From Oxyruncus cristatus (taxonomy: Eukaryota; Chordata; Aves; Passeriformes; Cotingidae): DNA of 64,000 nt. The first letter of the stretch is position 1, and every line of letters begins with the position of its first letter. The notes below the pieces were generated by a model. That model did not search any database and was not told where the DNA came from. It saw nothing but the letters and a program-made list of their open reading frames with translations. This document shows, piece by piece, positions 12,201 through 22,080 of the stretch. The translations under genes and the position numbers were made by a program. The stretch covers positions 2,304,827 through 2,368,826 of the forward strand of contig VXAY01002192.1 of the NCBI GenBank assembly GCA_013399855.1, in the 5' to 3' direction.

Positions 12201-13759
12201 ATTTTCCTTATACCCCTTAGCCTACCTCAGAAACAATCTTCCACCTCTTAGGATTCTCTCCCCCCCAAGATAAAACAAACCTTTTATCTACATCCCTGTC
12301 TTTGGTTGAAGTTGTTATACCATGAAATTATAACAGCTTGATAAAATTCCAAAGAAAGTATCATGTAAGGACAAGAAAGATCTTTCTTGGGTGTAAAGAT
12401 GTAAGCAAACTTAAAAGGCTTTAGAAAAAAAACATTCAATATCCAAAGTCTGCTTCCAAACACATATCCACATTGCCTCTTTTGTATAAAACATTAATCC
12501 CAAACCTATCAGTACAAGTACATCAGATTCTGAAGTGACTGAATGCTGCGGTATTAGACAGACTCACAGATACCATTGCCATGTCAATTTATTTCATATG
12601 CAAACCAGCATCACTAAGGGATGGAATTTTGCAGGGCACTAGTAATAAATATTTGGTCTACAACAGTAAAATTAAGAGCAATAATATCAAACAGCATATG
12701 CTTTTCCCAGTATCTCCAGGATCAATCTTTCAAAAGGAGTAGTTCAAACATTTATGTCTCTTTGACTGACATGGAGAGACCATTACTCTAGATTTAATTT
12801 TGTACAGGTGCTATGTGCAAAAAGGGTAAGCTGATCTTTTGAGGTTAGTTCTATTTTTATAAATGACGAAAAAGCAATTCTTACAATAAGTTACTCTGAA
12901 CTACAAATTCTCAAAAAAATTTAAAATTTCCAACTGTCTGAAAACATTTCCTTTTTTTTTGGTAGAAATCTGTTCAATGCTTTGTCTTGCTTTGGAAAGG
13001 CTGCATAAGAGATCTGGACTGATGCTTCCACTCCACTGCAAACAGGACATCCAGTCACAGGGAAGTAATGACTTTGGTCATGCTTCAAGCTTTACAGTTA
13101 ATTATCCATTTGGGGTCATAAGCAAGTAATATATTAAGAAATTATTCTCAGAAGATGCTGATATTTCATATCACAGCCAATTCAACAGAAGTCACAGAAG
13201 CATGTAATACCATCCAATAAGTCAGTATTCTTGATAATCAGTCACTGTTAAAAAATTGTATATATTTTCATTTTTGTCAGCACTGTTTGCAGAAAACAGT
13301 GCTTTGAAGTTACAGCTGCCTAGACATGCTCATTCCTTGGATGAGTCTAAATTAAAAATATATATATTCTTCATGGTTGTTCAAATGCCTGAAGAATGAT
13401 TTAAACACATTTAATTCAGCATGGCATCTAACAAGAATTCACTTCAAGGTCTTTACCTATGTAACGTAAGCAATAACTGAATCAAAAAACCCATCATATG
13501 AATTTCACAGGTAATGTTAAAATCTTTTGAATAAATAACATACCTAAATTATACAGCTCCAAGAATTTTGGCTGCAAAAATTTTTATGGATACCATACCT
13601 GAGATGTGGCTTGGTAACTACTCCAATCATCTTTTTAACTGTCTGTGCTTCACAAACCCACAAACTTAAATCAACAGCAAGTGTCTTTCCTTTGAGACTG
13701 CTCAGGTTGACAGGTTGTCTCACAGGCTCAAGAATTTGCCACAGATTAGTCACTCCCAT
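145..13759 (-). CDS. GEN1: GEN1 Holliday junction 5' flap endonuclease, N-terminal ~399 residues (gene continues off left edge)
   Basis: GEN1 is a Rad2/XPG-family nuclease that symmetrically cuts Holliday junctions and 5' flaps. Ten coding exons, listed 5' to 3' on the minus strand: 13759-13599, 12150-11964, 9930-9754, 5562-5452, 3524-3451, 2965-2874, 1201-1054, 936-900, 801-721, 275-145. All have AG acceptors and GT donors, and the phases join without a stop. Residue numbering matches human GEN1: the catalytic acidic residues D30, E134, E136, D155 and D157 are all present (VDLSLW, GEAEAM, TNDGDAF). Order of parts: XPG-N (1 to ~96), XPG-I (~122-208), helix-hairpin-helix ([11 protein letters not shown] at 213-223), then a cysteine-rich stretch, and the start of the chromodomain region in the last exon. 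The start has a good Kozak context (A at -3, G at +4). No next exon is visible in bases 1-144, so the C-terminal part lies outside. The family assignment is from remembered human protein; exon edges are inferred. Confidence 0.95.
721..801 (-). CDS. GEN1: GEN1 exon, residues 330-356
   Basis: Encodes [20 protein letters not shown] then PNLVSFQ, matching human VIQEFLLNKDKL. Acceptor CTCAAG, donor GTATAT, phase 0 on both sides. Confidence 0.92.
900..936 (-). CDS. GEN1: GEN1 37-nt micro-exon, residues 317-329
   Basis: A 37-base exon encoding [13 protein letters not shown] across its two junctions. It aligns with the human CCCEGFPFHE stretch. Acceptor CTGCAG, donor GTAACA. Without it the frame from the preceding exon (phase 2) cannot join the following one (phase 0). 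Confidence 0.82.
1054..1201 (-). CDS. GEN1: GEN1 exon, residues 268-316 (Cys-rich)
   Basis: Encodes [20 protein letters not shown] through VEDNIRK. The cysteine spacing ([14 protein letters not shown]) matches the GEN1-specific Cys-rich insert. Acceptor TGTAG; the donor is GTAGGA, weaker than the others but frame-preserving with the next exon. Confidence 0.85.
1394..1407. repeat. 14-bp target-site duplication, left copy (pair at 2241-2254)
   Basis: TGAAGACTTTTTCC occurs identically at 1394-1407 and 2241-2254, immediately outside RTE copy 1. This fixes both ends of the insertion. Confidence 0.88.
1408..2240 (+). mobile_element. RTE-clade non-LTR retrotransposon, 5'-truncated copy 1 (AviRTE-like candidate)
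   Basis: Only the 3' end of an RTE-type element is present, in the GEN1 intron between exons 1201 and 2874 and antisense to GEN1. The frame is open from 1410 to the stop at 2199-2201. It begins [20 protein letters not shown] (post-palm reverse-transcriptase thumb), continues through LLYGSESW and [10 protein letters not shown], and ends in a small zinc-finger-like tail (C-x2-C-x12-H-x3-C, in [20 protein letters not shown]). The 14-base direct repeat TGAAGACTTTTTCC flanks it at 1394-1407 and 2241-2254. The 3' UTR contains TCTTCGTTCGCGAAGC, shared with copy 2. The long surviving frame argues for a fairly recent insertion. Clade is assigned from recognised motifs; the AviRTE label is an inference. 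Confidence 0.82.
2874..2965 (-). CDS. GEN1: GEN1 exon, residues 237-267
   Basis: Encodes [16 protein letters not shown] through HCSECHHP. It matches the human RFNRWNE...CSVCSHP segment in order and spacing of the cysteines. Acceptor TTTTAG, donor GTCAGT. Confidence 0.88.
3451..3524 (-). CDS. GEN1: GEN1 exon, residues 213-236 (helix-hairpin-helix)
   Basis: Encodes [20 protein letters not shown] then NLLQ, the helix-hairpin-helix that grips the uncleaved duplex in XPG nucleases. Acceptor CTATAG, donor GTAAAA, leaves in phase 2. It is too short to appear as a long open frame. Confidence 0.93.
3845..4020 (+). mobile_element. CR1 LINE 3'-end relic
   Basis: A typical CR1 tail: a C-terminal ORF2 remnant ([23 protein letters not shown] in one frame), then the stretch ending GAGGTCCCTTCCAACCC and a degenerate octamer end near 4010. 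It lies in the GEN1 intron, antisense to GEN1. Confidence 0.8.
5452..5562 (-). CDS. GEN1: GEN1 exon, residues 176-212
   Basis: Encodes 37 residues, [11 protein letters not shown] through LLGCDYLPK, the same length as the human segment. [14 protein letters not shown] across the next junction is the XPG-family signature leading into the H2TH/helix-hairpin-helix DNA-binding motif. Acceptor CTGCAG, donor GTAAGC. Confidence 0.95.
5862..6906 (+). mobile_element. CR1 LINE fragment with broken reverse transcriptase
   Basis: A decayed CR1 ORF2 3' half. [18 protein letters not shown] at about 5930-5985 and the FADD catalytic motif at 6017-6028 are recognisable but lie among stops and frameshifts. The tail reaches TATTCTGTGATTCTG at the end. 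It sits in the GEN1 intron between exons 5562 and 9754, antisense to GEN1. It resembles the CR1 at 58823-61870, so the two may belong to one subfamily. Confidence 0.85.
7330..9073 (+). mobile_element. CR1 LINE fragment split by an LTR insertion
   Basis: CR1 sequence occupies 7330-7464 and resumes at 8111-9073. The first part has the conserved stretch for [20 protein letters not shown] residues and ends at the fixation-site region GTGTCCCCCAGG. The second part resumes at GGGATCAGTGTTGGG, carries [11 protein letters not shown] (FADD at 8194-8205), a long surviving open frame from 8122 to 8553, and a CR1 octamer end (GATTCTATGATTCT) at 9058-9071. The two halves join cleanly when the 646-bp LTR and one TSD copy are removed. 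Confidence 0.88.
7465..8110 (+). mobile_element. Solo LTR of an endogenous retrovirus, inserted into CR1
   Basis: A 646-base block starting TGTCGGGGATGAAAAG and ending ACCGGTGTTA, with an AATAAA polyadenylation signal at 8006-8011. The host six-mer CCCAGG is duplicated at 7459-7464 and 8111-8116. No gag, pol or env sequence is adjacent, so it is a solo LTR. A 6-bp duplication is usual for class II (ERVK-like) elements. The terminal TA instead of CA is probably a C-to-T change. It is antisense to GEN1. Confidence 0.82.
9754..9930 (-). CDS. GEN1: GEN1 exon, residues 117-175 (XPG-I catalytic exon)
   Basis: Encodes [20 protein letters not shown] through NFAMNAK. It carries the XPG-I acidic cluster E134, E136, D155 and D157, all intact, so the nuclease is predicted to be catalytically competent. 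Acceptor TTTTAG, donor GTAATT, phase 0 on both sides. Confidence 0.95.
10808..11700. repeat. Probable interspersed repeat, possibly LTR-derived
   Basis: A block with higher GC than the surrounding GEN1 intron, from TGTGAGAGACTGAAATG to AAAATAAACCTGCC. It holds several short open frames on both strands, none resembling a known protein. The TG start and the AATAAA near its end suggest an LTR, but I found no target-site duplication. Confidence 0.35.
11710..11779. repeat. (CA)n microsatellite with one ambiguous base
   Basis: Two runs of CA dinucleotides separated by a short A-rich interruption, with an N at 11740. Length polymorphism is likely. Confidence 0.95.
11964..12150 (-). CDS. GEN1: GEN1 exon, residues 54-116 (XPG-N)
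   Basis: Encodes RNLFFR...[16 protein letters not shown]...LFKAMLKE, the second half of XPG-N including the conserved FVMEGEAP segment. Acceptor TTGCAG, donor GTGAGT, ends at a codon boundary (phase 0). Confidence 0.93.
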
Positions 13760-13796
13760 TGTTCTAGCTTCTTTGTTGTCAGAAGGGAGGCTTTAG
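13599..13796 (-). CDS. GEN1: GEN1 exon with start codon (residues 1-53)
   Basis: The exon begins at a CAG acceptor (13797-13798) with 37 bases of 5' UTR; the ATG is at 13759-13757. It encodes [12 protein letters not shown] through the VTKPHL segment and ends in phase 2 before GTATGG. It contains metal-binding D30 of the XPG-N domain. The upstream noncoding exon should lie in the CpG island but I could not place it. Confidence 0.92.
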
Positions 13797-16744
13797 CTGT
13801 GAAGACCAAAAAAATAAAATACTTTCAGAATATAACATAAAATGTGTGTAACAATATGAATGCGAGTTTTGAAAAATAAATATATTTGTCACAATCAAGT
13901 CTACTTTTATGAGCCAAGAACACTTGCAATCAAGCTTTTTAAGTTTGTAGTGACTCCAGTTCACAGACAGTTTATAACTAAATACCTTCTTTGGACTGAA
14001 CATCTGCATTACTAATAAGCTGAATATAAATAAAAACAAACTCAGTTGAGGAAACGAAAAAATAAACAATAAAAAATTATTCATTTCAAAGTCTCATGTG
14101 TCCTTTATATATAAGCACAAACCAAGCTTTATTTAAAAAAAAAAGAAAAAACATAGGATTCTTGAGATAATTACTTTCTGATTTAAAGTAGGATTCACAT
14201 TAAATTTTTTCTATTCTAACAGAGGTAGCTTAAAGCGACTTGAATATTTTCAATCACAACAGAACTCACACTTCCCTTAGCATTCCAAGATGATGTAAGA
14301 AGGGTCAACACCCAGAGATTCTGGCTTGGGAAATTCAAGTTGGAATTCAGGAAAAAATAACAGAGGGTATTGCAGCAGTGGTTGCCCAGAGGCTGCAGAA
14401 TCTCCGTTCTTGGGAGATTCTTAACATCCAGCTGGCATACAGTCCTAGTGCTTTAAACCGACACTGGTGGAATCAGCAGTGATTGTCACCAAAACTCAGG
14501 AATAAAACTTCTTAACATCCATGCAGTATTAAGAAGCAGGCATCACCCTATTATGGCACCAGATACACGGGGGATAATTGCACACCTGGCTCAAGATGGT
14601 ACAGGTATTTATTAGCAAGGTATATACGCATTCATCAGAAAAATGTTACATGTTTCTAAACAACATACTACTTCAGGTGGCCACAGAGTCCTGGGATGAC
14701 CTGGCTTGTTACAAAGCTCCTGGGGTTCCACCAACCACCTCTGTTCAACTGGCAGCACTTTGAGCTCCCGAGGTCCCATCCAGCAGAAACACATCAGTGT
14801 GTTTTCGTTGTTTTAATTTTGGTATTGTGTGACCAGCACTATCTATAATGCATGCCAGTTGAAAACATACACCCATTAGGTGGTATATTTCTTTGTCTCT
14901 TATTTAACTTATACAGCACTACTCTCCATGCTACTCCATTACTGAATTTTCTTCTTTTTCACTATTCTTCTGTTTTTCACCCTTTGCCAGTTCTAACCAA
15001 GGCCTCTAGCACATATTCTGTTTTCCCCCCTAACAACGCCAACCTATTCCTGCACTGTCTTATTGTACAAGGTTGGTCTCATGCTTATTTGTTTTCCCTC
15101 TTGTCCCTCAATATTAGAAGATAAAAATTAAATAATATCTGAAATGTTTTGGTTTTTTTTCTTTCTGATATTGACATTACTGCATACACAGAAAAATGAA
15201 AATGGTCTTTGAATAAATCATGACTAAGTGACCTACCAGTGCTTGGAGATCTGCTTAAGATACGTGAGGAGCTGAACCACATTTAATTCAACAGTTTCTC
15301 ACCTTTAACACCATCACAGTCTGTCAGAGCAGCAAGCCTGTCTTTGGAGGGTGCGTTCTGTTACACTCTAAATCTGGTTTAAAGCAAGGCAGCTAATCAA
15401 TTCCAGGTTTCTTTTAAATCAAGTTCTCACGTAAAGATTTACTTTCAACAGAAATCACACCTCTAATCCATTTCTTTAACTACTACAATCATTCAACCTG
15501 TTTTAGTTGTATGCATACGGAGCATAACAGAGCTTCTGTTATTTTATCTCAAGAACTTAAAATAAGTTAAAAGCACAAATTAAGCATGTAAATACTTGGT
15601 ATAATTTCTTGAAGTCCAGGATGATCTCTCTCCCTGATGCACTGGGGAGGTATGCAAACCTTCCAAAAAGACAAGTGTGATATTCAGCTTCAGTGAGAAA
15701 ACACCTAGCAAAGAAGGGAGACACTTTTCTGATATTGTCATTTGGTTTCTGCCAGTCTGCATCAATGCAATTTCTCTAAGAACAACTGCGTAAATCAGTT
15801 TCTAAATATTGTTGTGGAATATCACATGGTACTTAATTCATGGGAAAGACAAATACACTGCAAACACTTTACATTCCATATGATTACAAATAATAAATTA
15901 AAAAGTACAAAAAATTGAAAACAAACAAAAACAACCCCAAAAGGCTCACTTTTTCACTATAGTTATTTCAGGACTAAAGTTTTCCACATCCACACTCAAT
16001 ATACATCTAAGGGTGAGTTATGAAAGCCTGCAAGACCTACCAGTCTTTGCTTTTTTTGGAGTGTATTTTGTAAAATAGTTAATCTGGATCCTTTATAGAA
16101 ATAGCTGAACTACTTCTAATACAAATGATCTGTCTACTCAGATTTTATTTAAGAGCTTCACTCATCACAAGCCCCCAGCCTACTCAGAGAGACGGCATCT
16201 CCTAAAAAAAGGAGACAGAATTTGATTTATTTCCATATACTTAGAAATCACTGAAAATCATTAACAGTAAATATAAACTAAAAAAAAAAAAAACAAAACA
16301 CACACACAAAAAAAACCCCACCAAAAACAAAAGGCAGCCGACCATACCAAAATTAAGTCTTAATTTCTCATTAGGCCAGAATTTGTTAAAAATACACAGC
16401 TTTTATGCTTTATAAACGATGTTTTAAGACTGTATTTTGCTCTACAAAGGTTTTTTACACAGCCAGAAAATCCAACTACTTAAAAATAACTGCAGAAAGC
16501 ATTTAACGCTGAAATTTGATTCATACAGAATACTTTCACACATTACCAAGGTTGGTCGAAGAGACCGTCAAGCGTATGATTTATGATACGGGGTAGGAGG
16601 AAAAAGGGAAGAGGGGGAGGAAAAACAAAAGCTCGCAACACCTTTTTTAACAACTCTCCTCCCCTGTCTCTGAGCCACCGCAGCACAGCTCCGCCAATAA
16701 ACCTGCGCACCTGAAGCACAGAAGCATTTACAGATGCCTTCTCA
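13797..16744. other. GEN1 5' intron: no gene recognised
   Basis: AT-rich sequence between the GEN1 start-codon exon and the CpG island. About 14370-14450 looks like a weak CR1 tail (TGGTTGCCCAGAGGCTGCAG), and about 14460-14780 may be an LTR fragment. A-rich and AC-rich simple sequence lies at 16280-16335. I see no coding exon or RNA gene. Confidence 0.6.
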
Positions 16745-17062
16745 AAGTCCTAAGGATTTTTCTCCCCTGAAGAAGACAAAACCCAGCCGCCGCCCGAGAC
16801 GAAGGACACCCAGACGCGCGGGCTCCCCGCCCGCGGAATTTGAAACTCCCGCCTCGCTGCGCCGGGGACGCCCGCGCACCGGGCTCACAGGAACAGGCGT
16901 GCCCGAGCACCGAGCGAGATGTCCGGCCTCGGCTCAGCCTTCGCGGGGACCGGCAGGAGCTAACATCCCCGTGGGAGCTCTGGCAGGCTCGGCTTTGTCC
17001 TGCTCGGGAGCTGCGAGCAGAGTCCCCAAGGCAGCTCCGCCCCCGCCTCTCCCCCCAAAAGA

Positions 17063-17076
17063 AAAATGGCGGGCGG
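17063..17076 (+). promoter_or_regulatory. YY1-like element overlapping a GC box
   Basis: AAAATGGCGGGCGG combines an AATGGCGG core typical of YY1 sites near housekeeping transcription starts with a GGGCGG box. Motif match only. Confidence 0.35.
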
Positions 17077-17170
17077 GCTCACGGAAACCGCCCCCCCCGC
17101 GCCCGCAACGCGCACGCGCCCCTCGCCTGTCGGCTCTTCCGCCTGTCCCGGCCCGGCTCGCCCCGCTCGG

Positions 17171-17232
17171 GCTCCGTTCGGTTTGGTTCGTTCGGTTTGG
17201 TTCGTTCGGTGCCGCTCCGCGAGAGGATCCGG
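17171..17232 (+). repeat. 62-bp promoter repeat, copy 1 (copy 2 at 17710-17771)
   Basis: The 62 bases from GCTCCGTTCGG to GAGAGGATCCGG recur identically at 17710-17771, directly after the N gap. Inside each copy a 14-bp unit (CGGTTTGGTTCGTT) is repeated twice in tandem. Copy 1 is followed by an ambiguous base at 17233. Confidence 0.95.
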
Positions 17233-17472
17233 NGTGGCTCTGTGGGACCAGTTCGTGGTCGGAGCTGCTGTTTGTCACCCGCTGCCCAGCGCGGCCTTTC
17301 CGCCGGGCGTGAGGGATCCCCCCGTGTGTGACGGCTCCCCCCAGGCCGTCAGGGCCCCCCCTCCCCGGGCCGTCAGAGCTGTCCCCGGGTGCCCGCCCGT
17401 GCCGGCGGGAAGCGGGTGAGGAGCGGGAGCGGCGGCCGCCCGGGGGTTCCAGCCGCCCAGGGACCCCTGTCC

Positions 17473-17709
17473 NNNNNNNNNNNNNNNNNNNNNNNNNNNN
17501 NNNNNNNNNNNNNNNNNNNNNNNNNNNNNNNNNNNNNNNNNNNNNNNNNNNNNNNNNNNNNNNNNNNNNNNNNNNNNNNNNNNNNNNNNNNNNNNNNNNN
17601 NNNNNNNNNNNNNNNNNNNNNNNNNNNNNNNNNNNNNNNNNNNNNNNNNNNNNNNNNNNNNNNNNNNNNNNNNNNNNNNNNNNNNNNNNNNNNNNNNNNN
17701 NNNNNNNNN
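17473..17709. other. Assembly gap (237 N)
   Basis: A run of N within the CpG island. Sequence on both sides is partly duplicated (62-bp repeat, and a related CCAGCCGCC...GGGACCC stretch at 17448-17472 and 17936-17960), so the gap probably marks an unresolved tandem repeat or haplotype difference. Translations across it are meaningless. Confidence 0.98.
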
Positions 17710-17771
17710 GCTCCGTTCGGTTTGGTTCGTTCGGTTTGGTTCGTTCGGTGCCGCTCCGCGAGAGGATCCGG
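17710..17771 (+). repeat. 62-bp promoter repeat, copy 2
   Basis: Identical to 17171-17232. It begins at the first base after the N gap and is followed directly by AGCTGTCCCGGGT, whereas in copy 1 the comparable AGCTGTCCCCGGGT lies about 135 bases downstream. Confidence 0.95.
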
Positions 17772-18079
17772 AGCTGTCCCGGGTAACGGCCCCGCCCGCG
17801 CGGCGCGGAGCAGGCGAGGGGAGGGGAGGCGAAGGGAGGAGGGAGAGGAGGGGCGGAGCGGGCGACCCGTGCCGGGAGAGGGTCCTGGCGGGCGGTGACC
17901 GGGCGCATTCCCGCCCTTTGGACCGGCCGTGAGGNTCCAGCCGCCAAGGGACCCGTGTCCCTTCTGTGCGGGTGGGGGGATCCTGCCAGGTCGTGCAGTG
18001 TTGAGAAAAGCAACAGGTAATCGTGGGCTTGCGGGATTTCTACCCCGTCTTTTGGCTCCCCGCAGAGGAGGCAAAGCTG

Positions 18080-18553
18080 CCCTCTGTACCGAAGTGGTGT
18101 TCTGGGCTTCTCAGTGCAAGAGGGACATGGAGCTTCTGGAGGGAGTCCAGTGGAGGGCAGCGATGGTGACTGGGGAACTGGAGCATTTCTTAGGAGGAAA
18201 GTCTGGGGGAGTTGGGCCTGTTCAGCCTCGAGAAGAGGCGATTGAGAGGGGTCCTCATCAGTGTCTATAAATATCTGGGGGCAGGGGGGCGGGCGGTGCG
18301 AAGAGGGAGCCAGCTCTGCTCGGTGGTGCCAGTTACAGGACAAATGGCAATGGGCAGAAACTGATGCGCGGGAAGTTTCACTTTCATTACTGTGGAAGTG
18401 ACCGAGCACTGGAACACATTGTCCAGAGAGGTTGTGAAATCTCATCGTACAATCCTGTGCAATGTCGTCTAGGATGACCCTGCTTAGGCAGGGAGGTTGG
18501 ACTAGATGACCCACTTGTGGTACCTTCCAGCTTACCCCTTCTGTGATTCTGTG
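18080..18553 (+). mobile_element. CR1 LINE 3' fragment beside the CpG island
   Basis: A CR1 ORF2 tail (GAAGTGGTGTTCTGGGCTTC, then a frame with [15 protein letters not shown] residues), ending CTTCTGTGATTCTGTG. It abuts the SMC6 side of the promoter island and lies in the SMC6 5' intron in the sense direction. Confidence 0.8.
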
Positions 18554-20366
18554 GGTCAGGCAGTGCTTTTCCAGTGTCTAATGGGATGGTATAGGCTTCT
18601 TATGCACTGGCTGCAAATACATTCGGAGAGGAGTCTAACATGGGAGTCAAAGATATGTAGTCTAACATGGGGACACCTGGCTTGGACAGCTGTCAAAAAT
18701 GAACAGCTCCCCACTGCTGTTCATGATTCTGCGCTTCTGAATTCAGCCCTCTGAAACATCTACCTTTCAGTTCAACAGATAGTGTTGTACTTTCTTCATA
18801 ATTATGAACCGCTAGAGTTAATTTGTAATCAGGTTATGTTTGTGACTGTTAAACAGATGCATGGTGCTATACATCAGCTAAAGACCACAGATATTTTCTT
18901 CCTCTTCCTCCACCCCTTGCTTCCTCCGTATGTTGTGTTCATCCTGCAGTAGTTCTGTTCTGATGTCTTTGCTCTACCTCTATTTTGCCAACCCTCATTA
19001 TATGCACAACAATTGCCTGTAATAATTTGCAGCAATCCTTTAATTGTTCTTATAATTAGATCTGTCTTGCCCTTATTTGTTCCCAGTTACAGGTCCAGTT
19101 TTTATTCATAACTGTATGCTCTTACATTCCATTATAGTAAAGTTTATTTTTTTCATTAAATCAGTACTTTTGATTTGTCTTTCTGAATAACTGTTGGATT
19201 CGTGTTTGACTTAATAACTTTCATGACTCTCATCACATTTCCATTAACATATCTTACTTTATATTGCAATATAATATGAATTTATATTTCATTTTTTAAA
19301 CACGATGCCTGGTCCATTAAAAACCCCTTCTGTTAACATTTGTCGATAGTGTCTGTTGTTGGCTTCCATTTATTGTATTACATGTCTTAAAATGTACTGC
19401 TGTACATTTTTGCCAGTTCAATTGTTTCACTATAGTATAGCACACTTTAAAAACCCTCAGATAGGTTGGATCAGCTGCTTTTCCTTTGCCCTGGGTAGTT
19501 ATTTCCAAACTGTTGTTAGAGTTTGGAAGTGGTGCTGAGACTGAAGGCAACTATTTTTTCAATTAAAAACTTAATGAAGAAAATTAGGGGTGTCTCGCTG
19601 CAAGAGTTTTGGGAGTAGTTAATGTAAAAAAACTAACCTTTTCTGTCAAAAATATCAAGATGATGTGAAGATAAAATTCAAATATATATGTCATTTTCTG
19701 TGTTTTTATTTTTTTTTAATGTTGATTATTTCTTCCTCTGCCTTTTAAGCTTTGTTTCTTGTAAAGTCTTCCTCATTCCTTTTGTCTTTTTTATATTCCA
19801 TTAAGGTGCTACATCCACAGACATTTGTCATAATTTCTGAGGGTACTTTTTGCTTGCAGTTCCAGTTAAGTTTTGTTTGCAGTACAAACTCTTTGAAAAT
19901 TTTAGGGTGCAGATTGTTCTGTCTTTTGCCTTCCTCACAGTTAGACTACGTGAGTGAGCTTTCTTGGTTATGTTGTTCTGTTTTCCACTCTCATACTCTC
20001 TTTTCCTTAAATATTCAAAGAGTATAGCAGTGGAACTCATAGCCCTGTTCTCTAGTTTGGACATTATTAATTGCAACATTTAAAGATTGTGTTTTCCCTT
20101 CTTTTTAGAGAAAGAGTTTGATGGAACAGCAGACTGACTGAATGTTTCTCTTCATATTTGGATGATGGATATATGCCAAGAGCATACAAGGGACTGTTTC
20201 CTGGTCTGAGTAATTCATGCACGAAGGCATGTTTCTGTAGTAAACCAAAAGTAGCGTAGCAAAAGGTATGTAATCATGAAGTGTGTTTTTTCCTTGATTT
20301 CTATGTGTGGTATTAATGTATGTAACATAAAATAGATATGACAATTTAGCTGTAAATACTTCACAA

Positions 20367-20435
20367 TATTATTATTATTAATAATAATTAATATTATTAT
20401 TATTAATCACATTATTATTAATTAATAATAATAAC
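20367..20435. repeat. AT-only trinucleotide block with inverted symmetry
   Basis: Runs of ATT and TAA alternate (TATTATTATTATTAATAATAA and similar), so parts can pair with each other as hairpins. Confidence 0.85.
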
Positions 20436-22076
20436 AATGATTGTTAGTAGTAGCTAAATAATAGAGTAGCAAATTTTCATGTCTGTTGTGTTTCTTATAA
20501 TATATGCTTAAGTCTGTGATGCTTGGTAGTATGAGCTCTCTGTCCTCCTGTCAGTTGAAATCAGGCAGTAGTTTGACTAGAATATTAAGCTGACACAAGT
20601 GAACTGCTCAAAGAAACATCTCTTTCCCCACAATAACCCAAGCATACAGATCTGCATGGTGAAAAGGTTGGGGAACTTGCATAATGTAAAAAGAAAAAAG
20701 TTTTTTCTTGCATTAATTTTCTGTAGAATCAGAGCCTTGAGATGAGTTATTATTTTGGTGTGAAAAGAGCTGCTTGAACTCTGCGGTATGAGACAGAATC
20801 AGTAGAGGGAGAGGGAAGAAAGACTGCTCCTCTTATGAGAAACTGGATTGTTATATTAATTTCTGGCTTGGATGAACTCAAGTTTGTGTGTGTATGGGGA
20901 AGAGACAGGTTGAATTTCACGAAGGTGGAATAGTGTCCTGTTCCATACTCCAGCCCCTTGGAGGCTCCTTGGGCAGCCCCCGAGTAGCTGTCTGTCGCTG
21001 GACACCAGGAGCACTGCCTGCACCCCACCCCGGAGCCCCAGAGTGGCCAGTGGGCCAGAAGTCCCATGTGGGGGCTGTGGCCACAAGGGGCCAGAGCAGA
21101 TAAAACCAACACCATGCGGCCCTCCTGTGGTCACAGCCCTGCCATCTCCTGGACTCCTGGTAGCTGGATCTGTACTGGTTCTGGGATGGTAGCAATAATT
21201 TTCCCCTCTCTCTTTGTTTCTTCTCCTAAGCTCCTTGATATTTGGGTAACTTAAAGCTGGGTGGGTTGGATTTTGTGAATTTGTGTGTGTTAGCATGTGC
21301 TAAGTCAATGCTTTTTGGAATGCTTTATTTTTTTTGAATGTTACCCTTTAAACCTTTGCCAAGTTCCCTTATTTTCTAAAGTTTACCAGTAAAAGTTATT
21401 TGGCCTCCTGAGAAACATGTGCAGGGTCTTCTCCTGTGCGCTCGTTCTTAAGGTATTAAAAGAACTGAAGGCCCTTTTAAGAAATCCAGTGAATAGATTT
21501 TTGGAGCCTTGTATATTTTTAAAGTAAAACTCGTTCGATGAACTCGTAGGGTGAGCCTTGGGGTCTTACACCTCTCTGTTGCAGCACTAGTTCTTATGAC
21601 TAAAGTTGTAATTTAACAGTCTTCATTTCACTAAGATCTCTGTAGATTGTCCAAGTTACTAATCTTAAAACATTTAAAGCGAGAATGTAGAGCAAGACCC
21701 ACTGAGAAGCTCCGGGAGGGCCTGAGGGCTTTAACAAGGGCACCTCATTGGGTCCTGAGGCTGTGCATGGCTGATCCATCCTGCTTTCTCACAGACCATG
21801 TCATCTCCCTCCAGGAGGCAGGAGATCATGTTAGGAAGTGTTATACCTGCATGTCTTCTCCCCTGGATCACCCCATCTGTCTTGTGAGACAAGGAAGTGC
21901 TCGCTTGTTATCACCGCAGGCATCCATGACTAGGAGTGTTCGGGCCTCTAAGCCATCAGTGTGTTTAGTGTCCACACAGACAGTTTGGTCTCAAACCATG
22001 GCATGTGGTACCAACTTTAGGCATGCAATGTCTGTAATGCTAGTCATTCTTTCATGCACCCCACCCAATTCTAAAA

Positions 22077-22080
<4 letters not shown>

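Larger units (their letters stand above)
16745..18060. promoter_or_regulatory. CpG island, presumed bidirectional GEN1/SMC6 promoter
   Basis: Base composition changes sharply from AT-rich intron to dense CpG sequence near 16745 and back near 18060. GC boxes (GGGCGG) occur at 17071 and 17851, and a YY1-like element (AAAATGGCGG) at 17063-17072; I noted no TATA box. GEN1 runs leftwards from here and SMC6 rightwards, so this is the expected shared start region. Noncoding first exons must lie here but cannot be placed; possible SMC6-side donors are near 17415 (GTGAGG) and 18016 (GTAATC). The island is interrupted by an N gap. Confidence 0.85.

Noticed and set aside
16734..17786. Several plus-strand open frames in the CpG island
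   Set aside because: GC-rich DNA lacks stop codons by chance; the frames overlap, include repeated promoter sequence and N bases.
16934..18514. 526-codon minus-strand open frame across the CpG island
   Set aside because: It crosses the N gap, has the proline/arginine-rich composition of GC-rich noncoding DNA, and matches no family I know.
20750..21296. Open frames of 121 and 146 codons on the minus strand in SMC6 intron 1
   Set aside because: They overlap in different frames, show no domain or family resemblance, and lie in a probable repeat-like GC-richer block.
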